A stretch of 64,000 nt of DNA from an uncultured Clostridia bacterium (lineage in GTDB: Bacteria; Bacillota_A; Clostridia; TANB77; CAG-508): NCBI GenBank assembly GCA_947625985.1, contig CANQQF010000001.1:1-64000 (forward strand), read 5' to 3'. A program made the position numbers and the translations under genes. Shown here piece after piece: positions 17,964 to 26,937 of this stretch; positions within the stretch are counted from its first letter, which is position 1, and every line of letters starts with the position of its first letter. Below the pieces are notes generated by a model. It did no database searches and was not told the DNA's origin. It was given only the letters and a program-made list of their open reading frames with translations.

Positions 17964-19136
17964 TTATCCCATGTAATCTCTTAATTTTTTACTTCTACTT
18001 GGATGACGTAATTTTCTTAATGCCTTTGCTTCAATTTGACGAATTCTTTCACGTGTAACCTGGAATTCTCTTCCTACTTCTTCAAGTGTTCTAGCTTTTC
18101 CATCTTCAAGACCAAATCTTAATTTTAGTACTTTTGCTTCTCTTGGAGTTAATGTATTCATTACTTCTTCTAGTTGTTCTTTTAATAATGTGTATGCTGC
18201 TGAATCATGTGGTGCTGGAGCATCTTCATCTCTTATAAAATCACCTAAATGACTATCTTCCTCTTCTCCAATAGGAGTTTCTAAAGATACAGGATCTTGT
18301 GCTATTTTTTGAATTTCCATTACTTTTTCAACAGGAATTTCCATTTCTTCTGCTATTTCTTCTGGAGTTGGCTCTCTTCCTAATTGTTGTAATAAGTGTC
18401 TAGAAGTTCTAATTAATTTATTTATTGTCTCTACCATGTGTACTGGTATACGAATTGTTCTAGCTTGGTCAGCTATTGCTCTCGTTATAGCTTGTCTAAT
18501 CCACCACGTTGCATAGGTACTAAATTTAAATCCTTTAGTATAATCAAATTTTTCTACAGCTTTTATCAATCCCATATTTCCTTCTTGTATTAAGTCTAAA
18601 AATAGCATTCCTCTACCGACATATTTTTTTGCAATACTAACTACAAGACGTAAATTTGATTCAGCTAGTTTTTGTCTTGCATCTTCATCTCCATCCAATA
18701 TTCTTTTTGCTAAATCTAGTTCTTGCTCAAAAGTTAATAGAGGAATTCTACCTATCTCCCTTAAATACATTCTTACAGGATCATCTACATTTATCCCTTC
18801 ATAGTTTGTATCTGTTATATCTGTAATTTCTAATTCTTCTACTTCTTTTAAATCTTCTACGTCTGGTTCCTCTTCAAAGTCCTCTTTTAGAAGATTTACT
18901 CCCATTTCCTCAAACGCATCAAATACCTTGTCCATATGTTCTGGGTTAACATCTTCTAATTCTTTTGCTAAATCACCAAGTGTAAGTTTTCCTTTTTCTT
19001 TAGCTTTTGATAAAATTTTTTCTACTTTTTCTTTTTTTAATTTTTTTTCTTCTTCTGTTTCAGGTCTCTCTTGTTTTTTATTTACTTCTGTAAGATTTTT
19101 TACATTTTTTTCTTTATTATCTTCATTTTTACTCAT
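17964..19136 (-). CDS. rpoD: RNA polymerase primary sigma factor (sigma-A)
   Basis: The housekeeping sigma factor, 390 residues. A charged N-terminal region with a sigma 1.1-like segment leads to region 1.2 ([17 protein letters not shown]), region 2 ([19 protein letters not shown], then [10 protein letters not shown] for -10 recognition), region 3 ([13 protein letters not shown]) and region 4 ([10 protein letters not shown] after the helix-turn-helix [19 protein letters not shown]). All promoter-contact segments are intact, matching the TTGACA/TATAAT promoters seen in this window. GGGGTG precedes the ATG. It follows dnaG by 10 bases in the classic macromolecular-synthesis operon, without rpsU. 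Confidence 0.98.
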   Translation of the reverse strand: MSKNEDNKEKNVKNLTEVNKKQERPETEEEKKLKKEKVEKILSKAKEKGKLTLGDLAKELEDVNPEHMDKVFDAFEEMGVNLLKEDFEEEPDVEDLKEVEELEITDITDTNYEGINVDDPVRMYLREIGRIPLLTFEQELDLAKRILDGDEDARQKLAESNLRLVVSIAKKYVGRGMLFLDLIQEGNMGLIKAVEKFDYTKGFKFSTYATWWIRQAITRAIADQARTIRIPVHMVETINKLIRTSRHLLQQLGREPTPEEIAEEMEIPVEKVMEIQKIAQDPVSLETPIGEEEDSHLGDFIRDEDAPAPHDSAAYTLLKEQLEEVMNTLTPREAKVLKLRFGLEDGKARTLEEVGREFQVTRERIRQIEAKALRKLRHPSRSKKLRDYMG

Positions 19137-19146
19137 AATTTCACCC

Positions 19147-20934
19147 CTATTTAATTCTTACTAACTTCACAATGATATCTTTTAATTCTTCCTCATAAGA
19201 TTTTTTTATGTTTTCATTTTTCTCTATTTCGATTAGTCCTATCAAATCAAGTTTTCTTTGATTTAGCTTTTCTTTTTCATAAGCTTGTAAAATATCATCA
19301 ATCGCTTTTTCTTTATCTTCTATTTCAAAGTCATCAATCATAAACTTAGTTACATGGCTTTGTTGTTCATCACTCATTTCATTTAGAATGTTATTAATAT
19401 TACTATTTCCTTTTTCGTGTTCTTCATACAATTTAGTTGCAATTTCCTTATTTATTTGACTTTGATAGTCCTCTACTTTTATTGTGTTTTTAATTATTTC
19501 AGTAATAGCTGAATCACCTAATAATAATAAGGAAATAATAGTATTTTCTCTATTTTTTACAGCCTCTGAAACATTTTCTTTTCGTTCTTTATTAACTTTT
19601 GTTATACTCCTTCTGCTTTCATTTAGTTTTTTCTGTTCATTTGTTTTAGTATATGTTAACTTATTAACTTCAGCATAAACAGCTTCTTTTGAAATTTTAT
19701 ATGCTTTCGAAATTTTTTCTATATAAACTTCTCTTTCTATTGTGCTATCAATTTTTGCTATTAACTGTGCTATTTCTTTAAGAAATTTAATTCTATCATT
19801 TGTATTTTCTATGTTTAGTTTACTTTTCAAATTTTTGACTTTAAATTCAATGATAGATATTGCATTATCCATAACCTTATTAAATCTTGCACTTCCAAAT
19901 TTCAATACATACTCATCCGGATCTTTAGCCCCTTCCATTTGCAAAATTCTAATATCACATCCCATATTTTGCAATATATTTATTGATCTATTTATGGCTG
20001 TTTGTCCAGCTTGATCTGAATCAAAACTTAGAATTATTTGTTCTGTATTATTCCTTAATAAGTATCCTTGTGATTCTGTTAGTGCTGTTCCTAATGCTGC
20101 TACTACATTTGTTATTCCCCTTTGATGTAATGAAATAACATCCATATATCCTTCTACAACCAATAAGCGTTTTTTTATATCATATTTTTTAGCAACATTT
20201 AATCCAAATAAATGACGTCCTTTGCTATATACTATATTTTCCGGTGAATTTATATATTTTGGCTTAGAATCATCTAAAACTCTTCCTCCAAATGCAATTA
20301 TTTTTCCTCTTGCATCACATATTGGAAACATTAATCTTTTACGATAGCGGTCAATATACGTTCCATTTTCATTTTTATTTACTAATCCAGATTCTAAAAT
20401 CTCTGCCTCTTGAAATCCCTGCTTTGTTAACTCTTGATACAATTCATTAAAATTTCCTGAGAATCCAATTTTAAAAGATTTTAATGTTTCATTTGATAAT
20501 TTTCTTTTCTTTACATATTCTTGTGCAGTTTTTGAACTTGGTTCGTATAATTTTTTATGATAGTATTCTGCTGCAAATTCATTTACTTTATATACTTTCC
20601 TTTTAAACTCTTCTCTTGCACTATCGGCATTATTATCTAATATTGGAAGTGTGATATTTGCTCTTTCTGCTAAGGTTTGTATTGTTTCATAAAAATTCAT
20701 TCCATTTATTTTACTTACAAAAGAGAAAACATCTCCACCTACTCCACAGCCAAAACAATGAAATATTTGCTTATCTGGTGAAACTGAAAAAGAGGGTGAT
20801 TTTTCATTATGGAATGGACATAATCCGAAGTAATTTCTACCACTTCTCTTTAGTGTAATATATTGGCCTATGACTTCAACAATATCGTTGGATTGTCTGA
20901 TTTCATCAATAATTTCACTACTATATCGTGCCAC
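19147..20934 (-). CDS. dnaG: DNA primase
   Basis: The primase that lays RNA primers at the replication fork, 595 residues. N-terminal zinc-binding domain with [11 protein letters not shown] and HCFGCG; RNA polymerase core with the TOPRIM residues in [11 protein letters not shown] and SFDSDQAG; and a C-terminal helicase-interaction region that is variable. The start is GTG 20934, with AGAGG upstream. It is first in the dnaG-rpoD-mscS unit. Confidence 0.97.
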   Translation of the reverse strand: MARYSSEIIDEIRQSNDIVEVIGQYITLKRSGRNYFGLCPFHNEKSPSFSVSPDKQIFHCFGCGVGGDVFSFVSKINGMNFYETIQTLAERANITLPILDNNADSAREEFKRKVYKVNEFAAEYYHKKLYEPSSKTAQEYVKKRKLSNETLKSFKIGFSGNFNELYQELTKQGFQEAEILESGLVNKNENGTYIDRYRKRLMFPICDARGKIIAFGGRVLDDSKPKYINSPENIVYSKGRHLFGLNVAKKYDIKKRLLVVEGYMDVISLHQRGITNVVAALGTALTESQGYLLRNNTEQIILSFDSDQAGQTAINRSINILQNMGCDIRILQMEGAKDPDEYVLKFGSARFNKVMDNAISIIEFKVKNLKSKLNIENTNDRIKFLKEIAQLIAKIDSTIEREVYIEKISKAYKISKEAVYAEVNKLTYTKTNEQKKLNESRRSITKVNKERKENVSEAVKNRENTIISLLLLGDSAITEIIKNTIKVEDYQSQINKEIATKLYEEHEKGNSNINNILNEMSDEQQSHVTKFMIDDFEIEDKEKAIDDILQAYEKEKLNQRKLDLIGLIEIEKNENIKKSYEEELKDIIVKLVRIK

Positions 20935-20965
20935 AATCTACCTCTCTTTCTATTATTTATACATA

Positions 20966-20994
20966 ATTATATTATTCGACATATTTTACATAAA
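20966..20994 (-). promoter_or_regulatory. putative dnaG promoter with a Spo0A-box match
   Basis: On the minus strand TATAAT (20966-20971) lies 32 bases upstream of the dnaG start; the -35 at 20989-20994 is poor (TTTATG). In the spacer at 20975-20981 is an exact TGTCGAA, the core of the Spo0A box. Position between -35 and -10 would suit repression by Spo0A~P. The 7-mer alone is weak evidence. Confidence 0.35.
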
Positions 20995-21009
20995 TCCTTC
21001 TTTATAATA

Positions 21010-21060
21010 AAAAAATACACTTTTATATGTTTAAGTTGTAATATAAAAGTGTATTTTGAA
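21010..21060 (-). terminator. terminator of adhE
   Basis: A perfect 17-bp stem (21012-21028 with 21041-21057) and a 12-base loop, with a T-run on the minus strand, 20 bases after the adhE stop codon. Confidence 0.88.
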
Positions 21061-21079
21061 TTATTCTTTATATTTTTCG

Positions 21080-23689
21080 CTATTCTCCATAATATGCTTG
21101 TCTTAATATTTCTTTTAATTCTTCAACCAATGGTACTCTTGGATTTGCTGTTGTACATTGATCTTCAAAAGCTCTATCTGCTAGCATATCTATTTTTGAT
21201 AAGAATTCTTTCTCATCTATTCCCGCTTCTTTGAATGATTTAGGTATATTAAGATGTTCATTCATCTCTTTTACTCTATTTATTAAACTATCAATTAGCT
21301 CTTCATTTGTTGAACCTTTTAAACCTATTCTTTTTGCCATATTTGCATATTGTTGATCTGCTACAAAATATTCATATTTTGGAAAAGAAACGAATTTTGA
21401 TGGAAGTGATGAATTATATCTTATCACATATGGTAATAAAATTGCATTTGTCCTTCCATGTGGTAAATGAAATTCTGCTCCAATTTTATGTGCAAGTGAA
21501 TGGTTAACTCCTAAAAAAGCGTTTGTAAATGCCATTCCTGCTATTGTACTAGCATTATGCATTTTTTCTCTAGCTTCTTTATCATCTCCATTATTATAAG
21601 CTCTTTCTAAATAAGTTGTTACTAAACCTACCGCTTTTTCTGCTAAAGCATTTGTATAATCTGAGGCCATGTTTGATACATAAGCTTCTAAAGCATGTGT
21701 TAGTACATCCATACCTGTGTCAGCAGTTACAGATTTAGGTAAGCTCATTACTAGTTCTGGATCTACTATTGCTACATTTGGAGTAAGTTCATAATCTGCT
21801 AATGGATATTTTTTATTTTTTGCTTTATCTGTTATGACTGCAAATGATGTTACTTCTGAACCCGTTCCAGATGTTGTAGGTATAGCAACCATCTTTGCTT
21901 TTGTTCCAAGTTTTGGAAATTTGTAAGTACGTTTACGTATATCCATAAACTTTAATTTTAATCCTTCTATATCAGCATCTGGATGTTCATAAAACAACCA
22001 CATTCCTTTTGCAGCATCTATTGGGCTTCCTCCTCCTAATGCGATTATTACATCAGGTTTAAAAGAATCCATGACTTCTACACCTTTTTTTATTGTATCA
22101 AAAGAAGGATCTGATTCTACATCACTAAATACCTCAAAATGTACATGCTTTTCCCTCTTTTCTAAGTGGTATAATATTTTATCTACATATCCTAGTTTTA
22201 TCATTCCTTGGTCTGTTACTATAAAAACTCTCTCTATATCTGGCATTTTTTCTAAATATGATATAGAGCCTGCTTCAAAATATATTTTTTCTGGAATTTT
22301 GAACCATTGCATATTAACTCTCCTTTTCGCAACTCTTTTTATATTAATTAAATTTACTGATGATACATTTGCAGTTGTCGAATTACCTCCAAATGATCCA
22401 CATCCTAATGTTAATGATGGCATATTTGTATTATAAATGTCACCTATTGCTCCATGTGTTGATGGAGAGTTAACTATTATTCTTCCTGCTTTCATTATTT
22501 CTGAAAATTTTAATATTGTATCTTCATTTTGTGAATGAATAACAGCTGAATGCCCTAATCCTCCAAATTCAAGTAATTGTTCTGACTTATTTATTCCTTC
22601 TTTTTCATTTTCTACTATATAATAAGTTAATACAGGACTTAACTTTTCTTTAGAAAATGGATAATCTCTTCCTATACCTTCTTCATATACAACTATAACT
22701 TTTGTTTCTTTAGGTATTTCAAAACCTGCTGCTTTAGCTATTGAATAAGGACTCTGTCCTGGTATAGATGATTTTAATTTATATCCATTTTCTTCTGTAT
22801 AATCAAACATTGATTTTTGTAATTTTTCTTTCTCTTGAGGGTTTACAAAGTAACATCCTGCTTTTCTCATCAATTCTTCAAATTCTTGATATATTTCTTT
22901 ATCCACAATCACAGCTTGTTCTGATGCACAAATCATCCCATTATCAAATGATTTAGACATTACAACATCATTTACTGATGTTTTTAATTTAGCTGTTTTA
23001 TCAATATAGCATGGAACATTTCCTGGTCCTACACCTAATGCTGGTTTACCACAGGAATAAGCTGCTCTAACCATTCCTGTCCCACCTGTAGCTAATATTA
23101 AATTAATATCAGGATGATTCATTAACATCCTTGTTGCCAATATACTTGGTTCTTCTATCCATAATATACAATTTTCTGGTGCACCTGCTTTTACAGCTGC
23201 ATCTCTTAATATTTCTGCTGCTCTTTTACTACAGTTTTGAGAAGATGGATGGAATCCAAAAATTATTACATTTCTTGTTTTAGCTGATATTATAGATTTA
23301 AACATTGTAGTTGAAGTAGGATTAGTTACAGGTGTTACACCTGCAATTATTCCAACTGGTTCAGCTATTTCAACATAATCTTCTTCATTATTCTCATTTA
23401 TTATTCCAACTGTTTTTTCATGTTTAATGCTATGATATATATATTCTGTTGCAAACATATTCTTTGTTATTTTATCTTCATAAATTCCTCTTCCAGTTTC
23501 TTCAACAGCCATTTTTGCAAGTTCCATATGATGTTCCAACCCTGCCATTGACATAGCTTTTGTTATTTTATTAATATCTTCTTGTGTTAGCTTCATATAT
23601 TCTTTTGATGCAATTTTTGCTTTTGCAACTAAATCATCAATCATTTCTTTTGTTCTTTTTTCTTGTTCTAAATCTTGAATATCTGACAT
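21080..23689 (-). CDS. adhE: bifunctional acetaldehyde-CoA/alcohol dehydrogenase
   Basis: Converts acetyl-CoA to acetaldehyde and then ethanol, regenerating two NAD+ during fermentation. 869 residues, full length. The N-terminal aldehyde dehydrogenase half has the active Cys in DNGMICASEQAVI and the ATGGTGMVRAAYSCGKPA cofactor region. A linker follows near 450. The C-terminal iron-dependent alcohol dehydrogenase half has ALGGGSPIDAAKGMW, TTSGTGSEVT and the metal-binding HALEAYVS / NHSLAHKIGAEFHLPHG histidines. Such proteins assemble into filaments called spirosomes. It has its own strong promoter and terminator. Together with the nearby pfl genes it implies mixed-acid/ethanol fermentation. 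Confidence 0.97.
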   Translation of the reverse strand: MSDIQDLEQEKRTKEMIDDLVAKAKIASKEYMKLTQEDINKITKAMSMAGLEHHMELAKMAVEETGRGIYEDKITKNMFATEYIYHSIKHEKTVGIINENNEEDYVEIAEPVGIIAGVTPVTNPTSTTMFKSIISAKTRNVIIFGFHPSSQNCSKRAAEILRDAAVKAGAPENCILWIEEPSILATRMLMNHPDINLILATGGTGMVRAAYSCGKPALGVGPGNVPCYIDKTAKLKTSVNDVVMSKSFDNGMICASEQAVIVDKEIYQEFEELMRKAGCYFVNPQEKEKLQKSMFDYTEENGYKLKSSIPGQSPYSIAKAAGFEIPKETKVIVVYEEGIGRDYPFSKEKLSPVLTYYIVENEKEGINKSEQLLEFGGLGHSAVIHSQNEDTILKFSEIMKAGRIIVNSPSTHGAIGDIYNTNMPSLTLGCGSFGGNSTTANVSSVNLINIKRVAKRRVNMQWFKIPEKIYFEAGSISYLEKMPDIERVFIVTDQGMIKLGYVDKILYHLEKREKHVHFEVFSDVESDPSFDTIKKGVEVMDSFKPDVIIALGGGSPIDAAKGMWLFYEHPDADIEGLKLKFMDIRKRTYKFPKLGTKAKMVAIPTTSGTGSEVTSFAVITDKAKNKKYPLADYELTPNVAIVDPELVMSLPKSVTADTGMDVLTHALEAYVSNMASDYTNALAEKAVGLVTTYLERAYNNGDDKEAREKMHNASTIAGMAFTNAFLGVNHSLAHKIGAEFHLPHGRTNAILLPYVIRYNSSLPSKFVSFPKYEYFVADQQYANMAKRIGLKGSTNEELIDSLINRVKEMNEHLNIPKSFKEAGIDEKEFLSKIDMLADRAFEDQCTTANPRVPLVEELKEILRQAYYGE

Positions 23690-23727
23690 ATTTTAAAACT
23701 CCTTTTTTCTTTAGTCTTCCCAATATT

Positions 23728-23755
23728 ATTATATATTATCAATTTTTTTTGTCAA
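23728..23755 (-). promoter_or_regulatory. adhE promoter
   Basis: On the minus strand TTGACA (23750-23755) and TATAAT (23728-23733) are separated by 16 bases, ending about 38 bases before the adhE ATG. No Rex palindrome (TTGTTAANNNNTTAACAA) was seen around it. Confidence 0.75.
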
Positions 23756-23764
23756 GAAGTAAAA

Positions 23765-23800
23765 AAAAGATCAATTATTTAATTTAATAATTGATCTCAA
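23765..23800 (-). terminator. terminator of the 183-residue orphan
   Basis: GATCAATTATT (from 23769) pairs with AATAATTGATC (to about 23796), followed on the minus strand by T-rich sequence. It sits directly behind the stop codon at 23805 and just upstream of the adhE promoter. Confidence 0.75.
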
Positions 23801-23804
23801 AAAT

Positions 23805-24356
23805 TCAAATTAATAATGATCGTGGATTAACAATAAGTTTATCATCATAGATAAAAGCATGTGTTTGCCAAAAATCTTGATTATATTCAAAGTTATCATC
23901 TATAGTTAAATATGCTGTTAATATAAAAAACTTTTTGTTTCGTTTTCTTTTTAGTGCAACAAAAATTTTATTAGTATCTATAGGTTCTTTATTTTTAACC
24001 ATTGGAACCCATTTTCCAATCCTCCCTTTACGTTCTACTAATATAACATCATCATTTTCATCTATAGGAACACATTTAACTTTGCCAATATTATAGTCAA
24101 ATTCTATTACTGTTTCAATGATATCTTCATCCGGATCAGCTTTTATTTGTTTCAACGCTTTTTCTAAAATTTTATTTGTTATCCCTTCTTCCCAATGAAT
24201 ATGGGACCGTCCATTACGATCATACGTTTCTTCACCTGAAGCTAATTTGCCGAGGTATTTTCCATTGATTTTATAATTTTTATTTAAGCATTTTTTTCCT
24301 TCCTTATTTATAGAAATATATTTTTTCCGAGTTGTTCTTTTTTTGTTTTTATTCAT
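23805..24356 (-). CDS. hypothetical protein, possible RNase-fold domain
   Basis: A 183-residue, very basic-headed protein that I do not recognise. Residues 1-30 are Lys/Arg/Asn-rich. The middle has GRSHIHWEEGI, and the C-terminal half has WVPMVKNKEPIDTNKIFVALKRKRNKKFFILTAYLT, then FWQTHAFI. The order of a Val-Pro loop, an N-K-I-F-V strand, a Lys/Arg-rich strand and an F-I-L-T-A-Y strand is reminiscent of Barnase/EndoU/RelE-like ribonuclease domains; this is a resemblance, not an identification. There is no signal peptide and no antitoxin-like partner next to it. The ATG at 24356 has AGGTATAATA upstream, a modest ribosome site. Confidence 0.5.
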   Translation of the reverse strand: MNKNKKRTTRKKYISINKEGKKCLNKNYKINGKYLGKLASGEETYDRNGRSHIHWEEGITNKILEKALKQIKADPDEDIIETVIEFDYNIGKVKCVPIDENDDVILVERKGRIGKWVPMVKNKEPIDTNKIFVALKRKRNKKFFILTAYLTIDDNFEYNQDFWQTHAFIYDDKLIVNPRSLLI

Positions 24357-24434
24357 TATTATACCTCTTTTTGTAAATTTAAATAAAGTAAGATATATAT
24401 ATTATATCTTACTTTACATAAAATGTCAATTGTT

Positions 24435-25454
24435 CTATTTGTATAGATATTTTTGTGGGTTAATAGCTTTTCCATTTACTCTTATCTCTAGATGTAAATG
24501 TGCTCCTGTTGAATTACCAGTTGTTCCAACAGCTGCAATTACATCTCCTGCTTTTACCTGTTGTCCAGCTTTTACAAACATTTTACTTGTATGTGCATAC
24601 CAAGTTTCTATACCATTACCATGACTAATTTTTACCAAATTTCCGTATGCACCGCTAAACGCTGCTGAAGCAACTGTACCATCGGCTGTTACTTTTATTG
24701 GTGTTCCTTGTGCAATTGCAATATCTAAACCTGTATGTGTTGACTTTCTTAAAGAACTAACCTCTCCAAACCTTGATGATATTCTTCCTCCTGATACTGG
24801 AGTATATGCTAACCTAATTCCTTCAACTACAGGCATTGATTTTATTCTTTCTTCTTCTTCTTTTGCTTTCTGTTCTGCTATTATTTGTTCTGTAACCTTA
24901 CTAGTTACATTTGCTTTTGCAATTTCCACTTCATTTGTTGCTATTTCATCTGAGTTTTCTGTATATTTTTCTATAATACTTAAATCTAAATTTTCAGACT
25001 CATTTTTTTTCTCTTCTTTAACTTCATTAACCAATGTCTTTGCATCTTCTAACGTATCTACAGAATCAACTGCTACATTGCTTACATCTATTTCATAATA
25101 CTTATATGTTATTTCTGCATCGTTTTTTATTTCTTCTGCAATTGCTTCTTCATTTGATTCTTCATTTCTATTTACTAATGCTAATTTATATTCAGGCTCA
25201 CTATTATATACTATTGTATCAATATTTTCGTGCTTTTCATTTGTATCTATTAATGTTGTTTTGACTTCTTCTTCTAAAGAATGTCTACTTTTAATATATC
25301 CAACTTCTTCCCCAGAAATAGTTACTTTGTAAGTAGGTTTAAATTTAATAAATAAAATTAATGTTATAAAAGCTATACCTATACTCAAAATACAAAGTAA
25401 TTCTACTCCTTTTTTTGTATAAAATCTAAGCTTTCTGTTTAAAATATATTTCAC
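24435..25454 (-). CDS. membrane-anchored M23 (LytM-type) peptidase
   Basis: A 339-residue cell-wall endopeptidase. A transmembrane helix spans about residues 17-39, followed by a Glu/Lys-rich extracellular stalk of about 180 residues. The M23 domain carries the zinc ligands in HTGLDI (His and Asp) and HLHLEI (second His), plus the YAHTSKM histidine. It cleaves peptidoglycan cross-bridges, or in the SpoIIQ-like subset acts at the forespore membrane; the ligands look intact, so it is probably active. The frame opens at GTG 25454, but AAAGGAG ends only one base before it, so the true start is uncertain. Confidence 0.88.
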   Translation of the reverse strand: MKYILNRKLRFYTKKGVELLCILSIGIAFITLILFIKFKPTYKVTISGEEVGYIKSRHSLEEEVKTTLIDTNEKHENIDTIVYNSEPEYKLALVNRNEESNEEAIAEEIKNDAEITYKYYEIDVSNVAVDSVDTLEDAKTLVNEVKEEKKNESENLDLSIIEKYTENSDEIATNEVEIAKANVTSKVTEQIIAEQKAKEEEERIKSMPVVEGIRLAYTPVSGGRISSRFGEVSSLRKSTHTGLDIAIAQGTPIKVTADGTVASAAFSGAYGNLVKISHGNGIETWYAHTSKMFVKAGQQVKAGDVIAAVGTTGNSTGAHLHLEIRVNGKAINPQKYLYK

Positions 25455-25784
25455 TCTCCTTTTTATGTTTTTTCATAGCACAAGTCCTATTATAACATAT
25501 ATTATCTCCCTTTGCAAATTATGTATACTTTATTAAGCTTTTTTTAACTATTTTAATTGTATTTTTTAATAATTAATGTCAAATCTTATCTATTTATCTC
25601 TTTATAGCTTCCATATTCTCCCTATTTCTTTAATTTTCGTATGCATCCATTTTGGTTAATTATTCAAAATTTATGTTTTTGTATATATTTTTAACCTATA
25701 AGTTATTTATTAATCTTATACTTTCTGTAAAATTAAACTAATAAATGCTATATTGAAAAAAAAATTAGAAAGGTAGAAATTATT
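25455..25784. other. 330-base divergent intergenic region
   Basis: AT-rich spacer between the minus-strand M23 peptidase and the plus-strand XRE regulator. Beyond the M23 promoter I see a weak plus-strand -10 (TATATT near 25750) and the AAAGGT ribosome site of the regulator. No ORF, hairpin or RNA gene is visible. Confidence 0.6.
25489..25517 (-). promoter_or_regulatory. putative promoter of the M23 peptidase gene
   Basis: Extended -10 TGTTATAAT on the minus strand (TATAAT at 25489-25494) with a weak TTGCAA -35 at 25512-25517, spacing 17. Confidence 0.5.
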
Positions 25785-26132
25785 ATGGCTGTTGATTATA
25801 ATGTTATAGGCTCTAGAATTAAAAAAGCTAGATTAGCTAAAAAATTAACACAAGAAGATTTAGCAGAACAAGTCAATGTATCTGTTGCATTTTTAAGTAG
25901 AGTTGAAAGAGGCAGTTCTCATATTAATCTAAAACGATTAAATCAAATTTGTACTTTATTGGATGTTTCAGAAGGATATATCTTGAATGGAGCTTCTAGC
26001 GATTCAACAGAATATCTAAATAAAGAATTCATTGAACTACTCAAGAAATGTTCACCAGAGAAACAAAAAATGATTTACAATGTTGCTAAAGCAATTGCTG
26101 AAACTGAAGACGATGTAAATAAAAAATCCTAG
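25785..26132 (+). CDS. XRE-family HTH transcriptional regulator
   Basis: A 115-residue regulator with an N-terminal helix-turn-helix: IGSRIKKARLAKKLTQEDLAEQVNVSVAFLSR in pieces, where LTQEDLAEQ and VSVAFLSRVERG form the two DNA-contact helices. A short C-terminal helical tail (FIELLKKCSPEKQKMIYNVA) is probably for dimerisation. It is a clear paralogue of the regulator at 34095-34421, sharing VDYxV(I/V)GxRI, HINLKRLxQI, LNKEF and KC(S/T)P. Known relatives include SinR- and SlrR-like proteins. It is the only plus-strand gene between 6 and 44.9 kb, and its stop codon lies in the stem of the shared terminator at 26121-26164. Confidence 0.9.
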   Translation: MAVDYNVIGSRIKKARLAKKLTQEDLAEQVNVSVAFLSRVERGSSHINLKRLNQICTLLDVSEGYILNGASSDSTEYLNKEFIELLKKCSPEKQKMIYNVAKAIAETEDDVNKKS

Positions 26133-26164
26133 ATTTATAATTTATAATTCTAGGATTTTTTTTG
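26121..26164. terminator. bidirectional terminator shared by the XRE regulator and pflA
   Basis: AAAAAATCCTAGA (26121-26133) pairs with TTCTAGGATTTTT (26148-26160), with T-runs on both strands. The stop codon of the plus-strand regulator (26130-26132) and the last codons of minus-strand pflA (stop at 26142) are both inside the hairpin; the two genes are only nine bases apart. Confidence 0.85.
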
Positions 26165-26873
26165 CTCTATTTACGTCTTCTTCAGTTGCTTCTCTTACCT
26201 CTTCTAATTCATAATCTAAATTCATTTTATTCCATTTAAATTTTCCCATACTATGGTATGGAAGGACTTCAACTTTTTCAACTGTTTTTAACTTTTTAAC
26301 AAAATATTTTAGCTTTGTTAAGTCCATTATATCATCTGTATAACCTGGTATTAGTACTTGTCTAATCCACATTTTTATATTATGATCACTTAAATATTGT
26401 GCAAATTGTAATTCATATTTATTTGAAACTCCTACTAACTTTTTACACTTTTCATCATCTATATGTTTAATATCTAATAATACTAAATCTGTCAATGTTA
26501 ACAATTCTTCAATATCTTTTGTTATTTTTACCATTCCAGAAGTATCTATACAAGTATGGATGTTTTCAGCTTTTAATGCTTTAAAAAATTCTATTAAGAA
26601 TTTTACTTGTAATAAAGGTTCTCCTCCTGTAACTGTAACCCCTCCATTTGGAGTTATATAATTTTTATATCTTATTACTTGTTTTAATAAATCTTCTAAA
26701 GTCGTATATTTTCCATCATTAATATCCCATGTATCTCTATTATGGCAATATTTACATTTTAAATTACATCCTTGTAAGAACACAATAAAACGTATTCCTG
26801 GTCCATCTACTGCTCCAAAAGACTCAATAGAATGAATCTTTGCATAATATCTTAGATCTAACTTATTATCCAT
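26142..26873 (-). CDS. pflA: pyruvate formate-lyase activating enzyme
   Basis: A 243-residue radical-SAM enzyme that installs the glycyl radical on PflB. It has the cluster motif CNLKCKYCHNRDTW (CxxxCxxC), then GGVTVTGGEPLLQ (the GGE motif for SAM), and an IDTSGM segment. Its N-terminus SIESFGAVDGPGIRFIVFLQG is characteristic of the activase family. AAAGGGG precedes the ATG. It lies 64 bases downstream of pflB, separated by an inverted repeat at 26896-26927. Confidence 0.96.
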   Translation of the reverse strand: MDNKLDLRYYAKIHSIESFGAVDGPGIRFIVFLQGCNLKCKYCHNRDTWDINDGKYTTLEDLLKQVIRYKNYITPNGGVTVTGGEPLLQVKFLIEFFKALKAENIHTCIDTSGMVKITKDIEELLTLTDLVLLDIKHIDDEKCKKLVGVSNKYELQFAQYLSDHNIKMWIRQVLIPGYTDDIMDLTKLKYFVKKLKTVEKVEVLPYHSMGKFKWNKMNLDYELEEVREATEEDVNRAKKILEL

Positions 26874-26895
26874 TTTTATTCCCCTTTATAACTAT

Positions 26896-26927
26896 TACAG
26901 TTCAGTTTATATTTAAACTGAACTGTA
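26896..26927 (-). promoter_or_regulatory. intercistronic stem-loop between pflB and pflA
   Basis: A perfect 14-bp inverted repeat (26896-26909 with 26914-26927, core ACAGTTCAGTTTA) with a 4-base loop. No T-run follows on the minus strand, so it is not a classical terminator. It may stabilise the pflB message or reduce read-through so that the catalytic activase is made in smaller amounts than its substrate enzyme. It could also be a DNA operator. Confidence 0.65.
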
Positions 26928-26937
26928 TAAATCTCTA

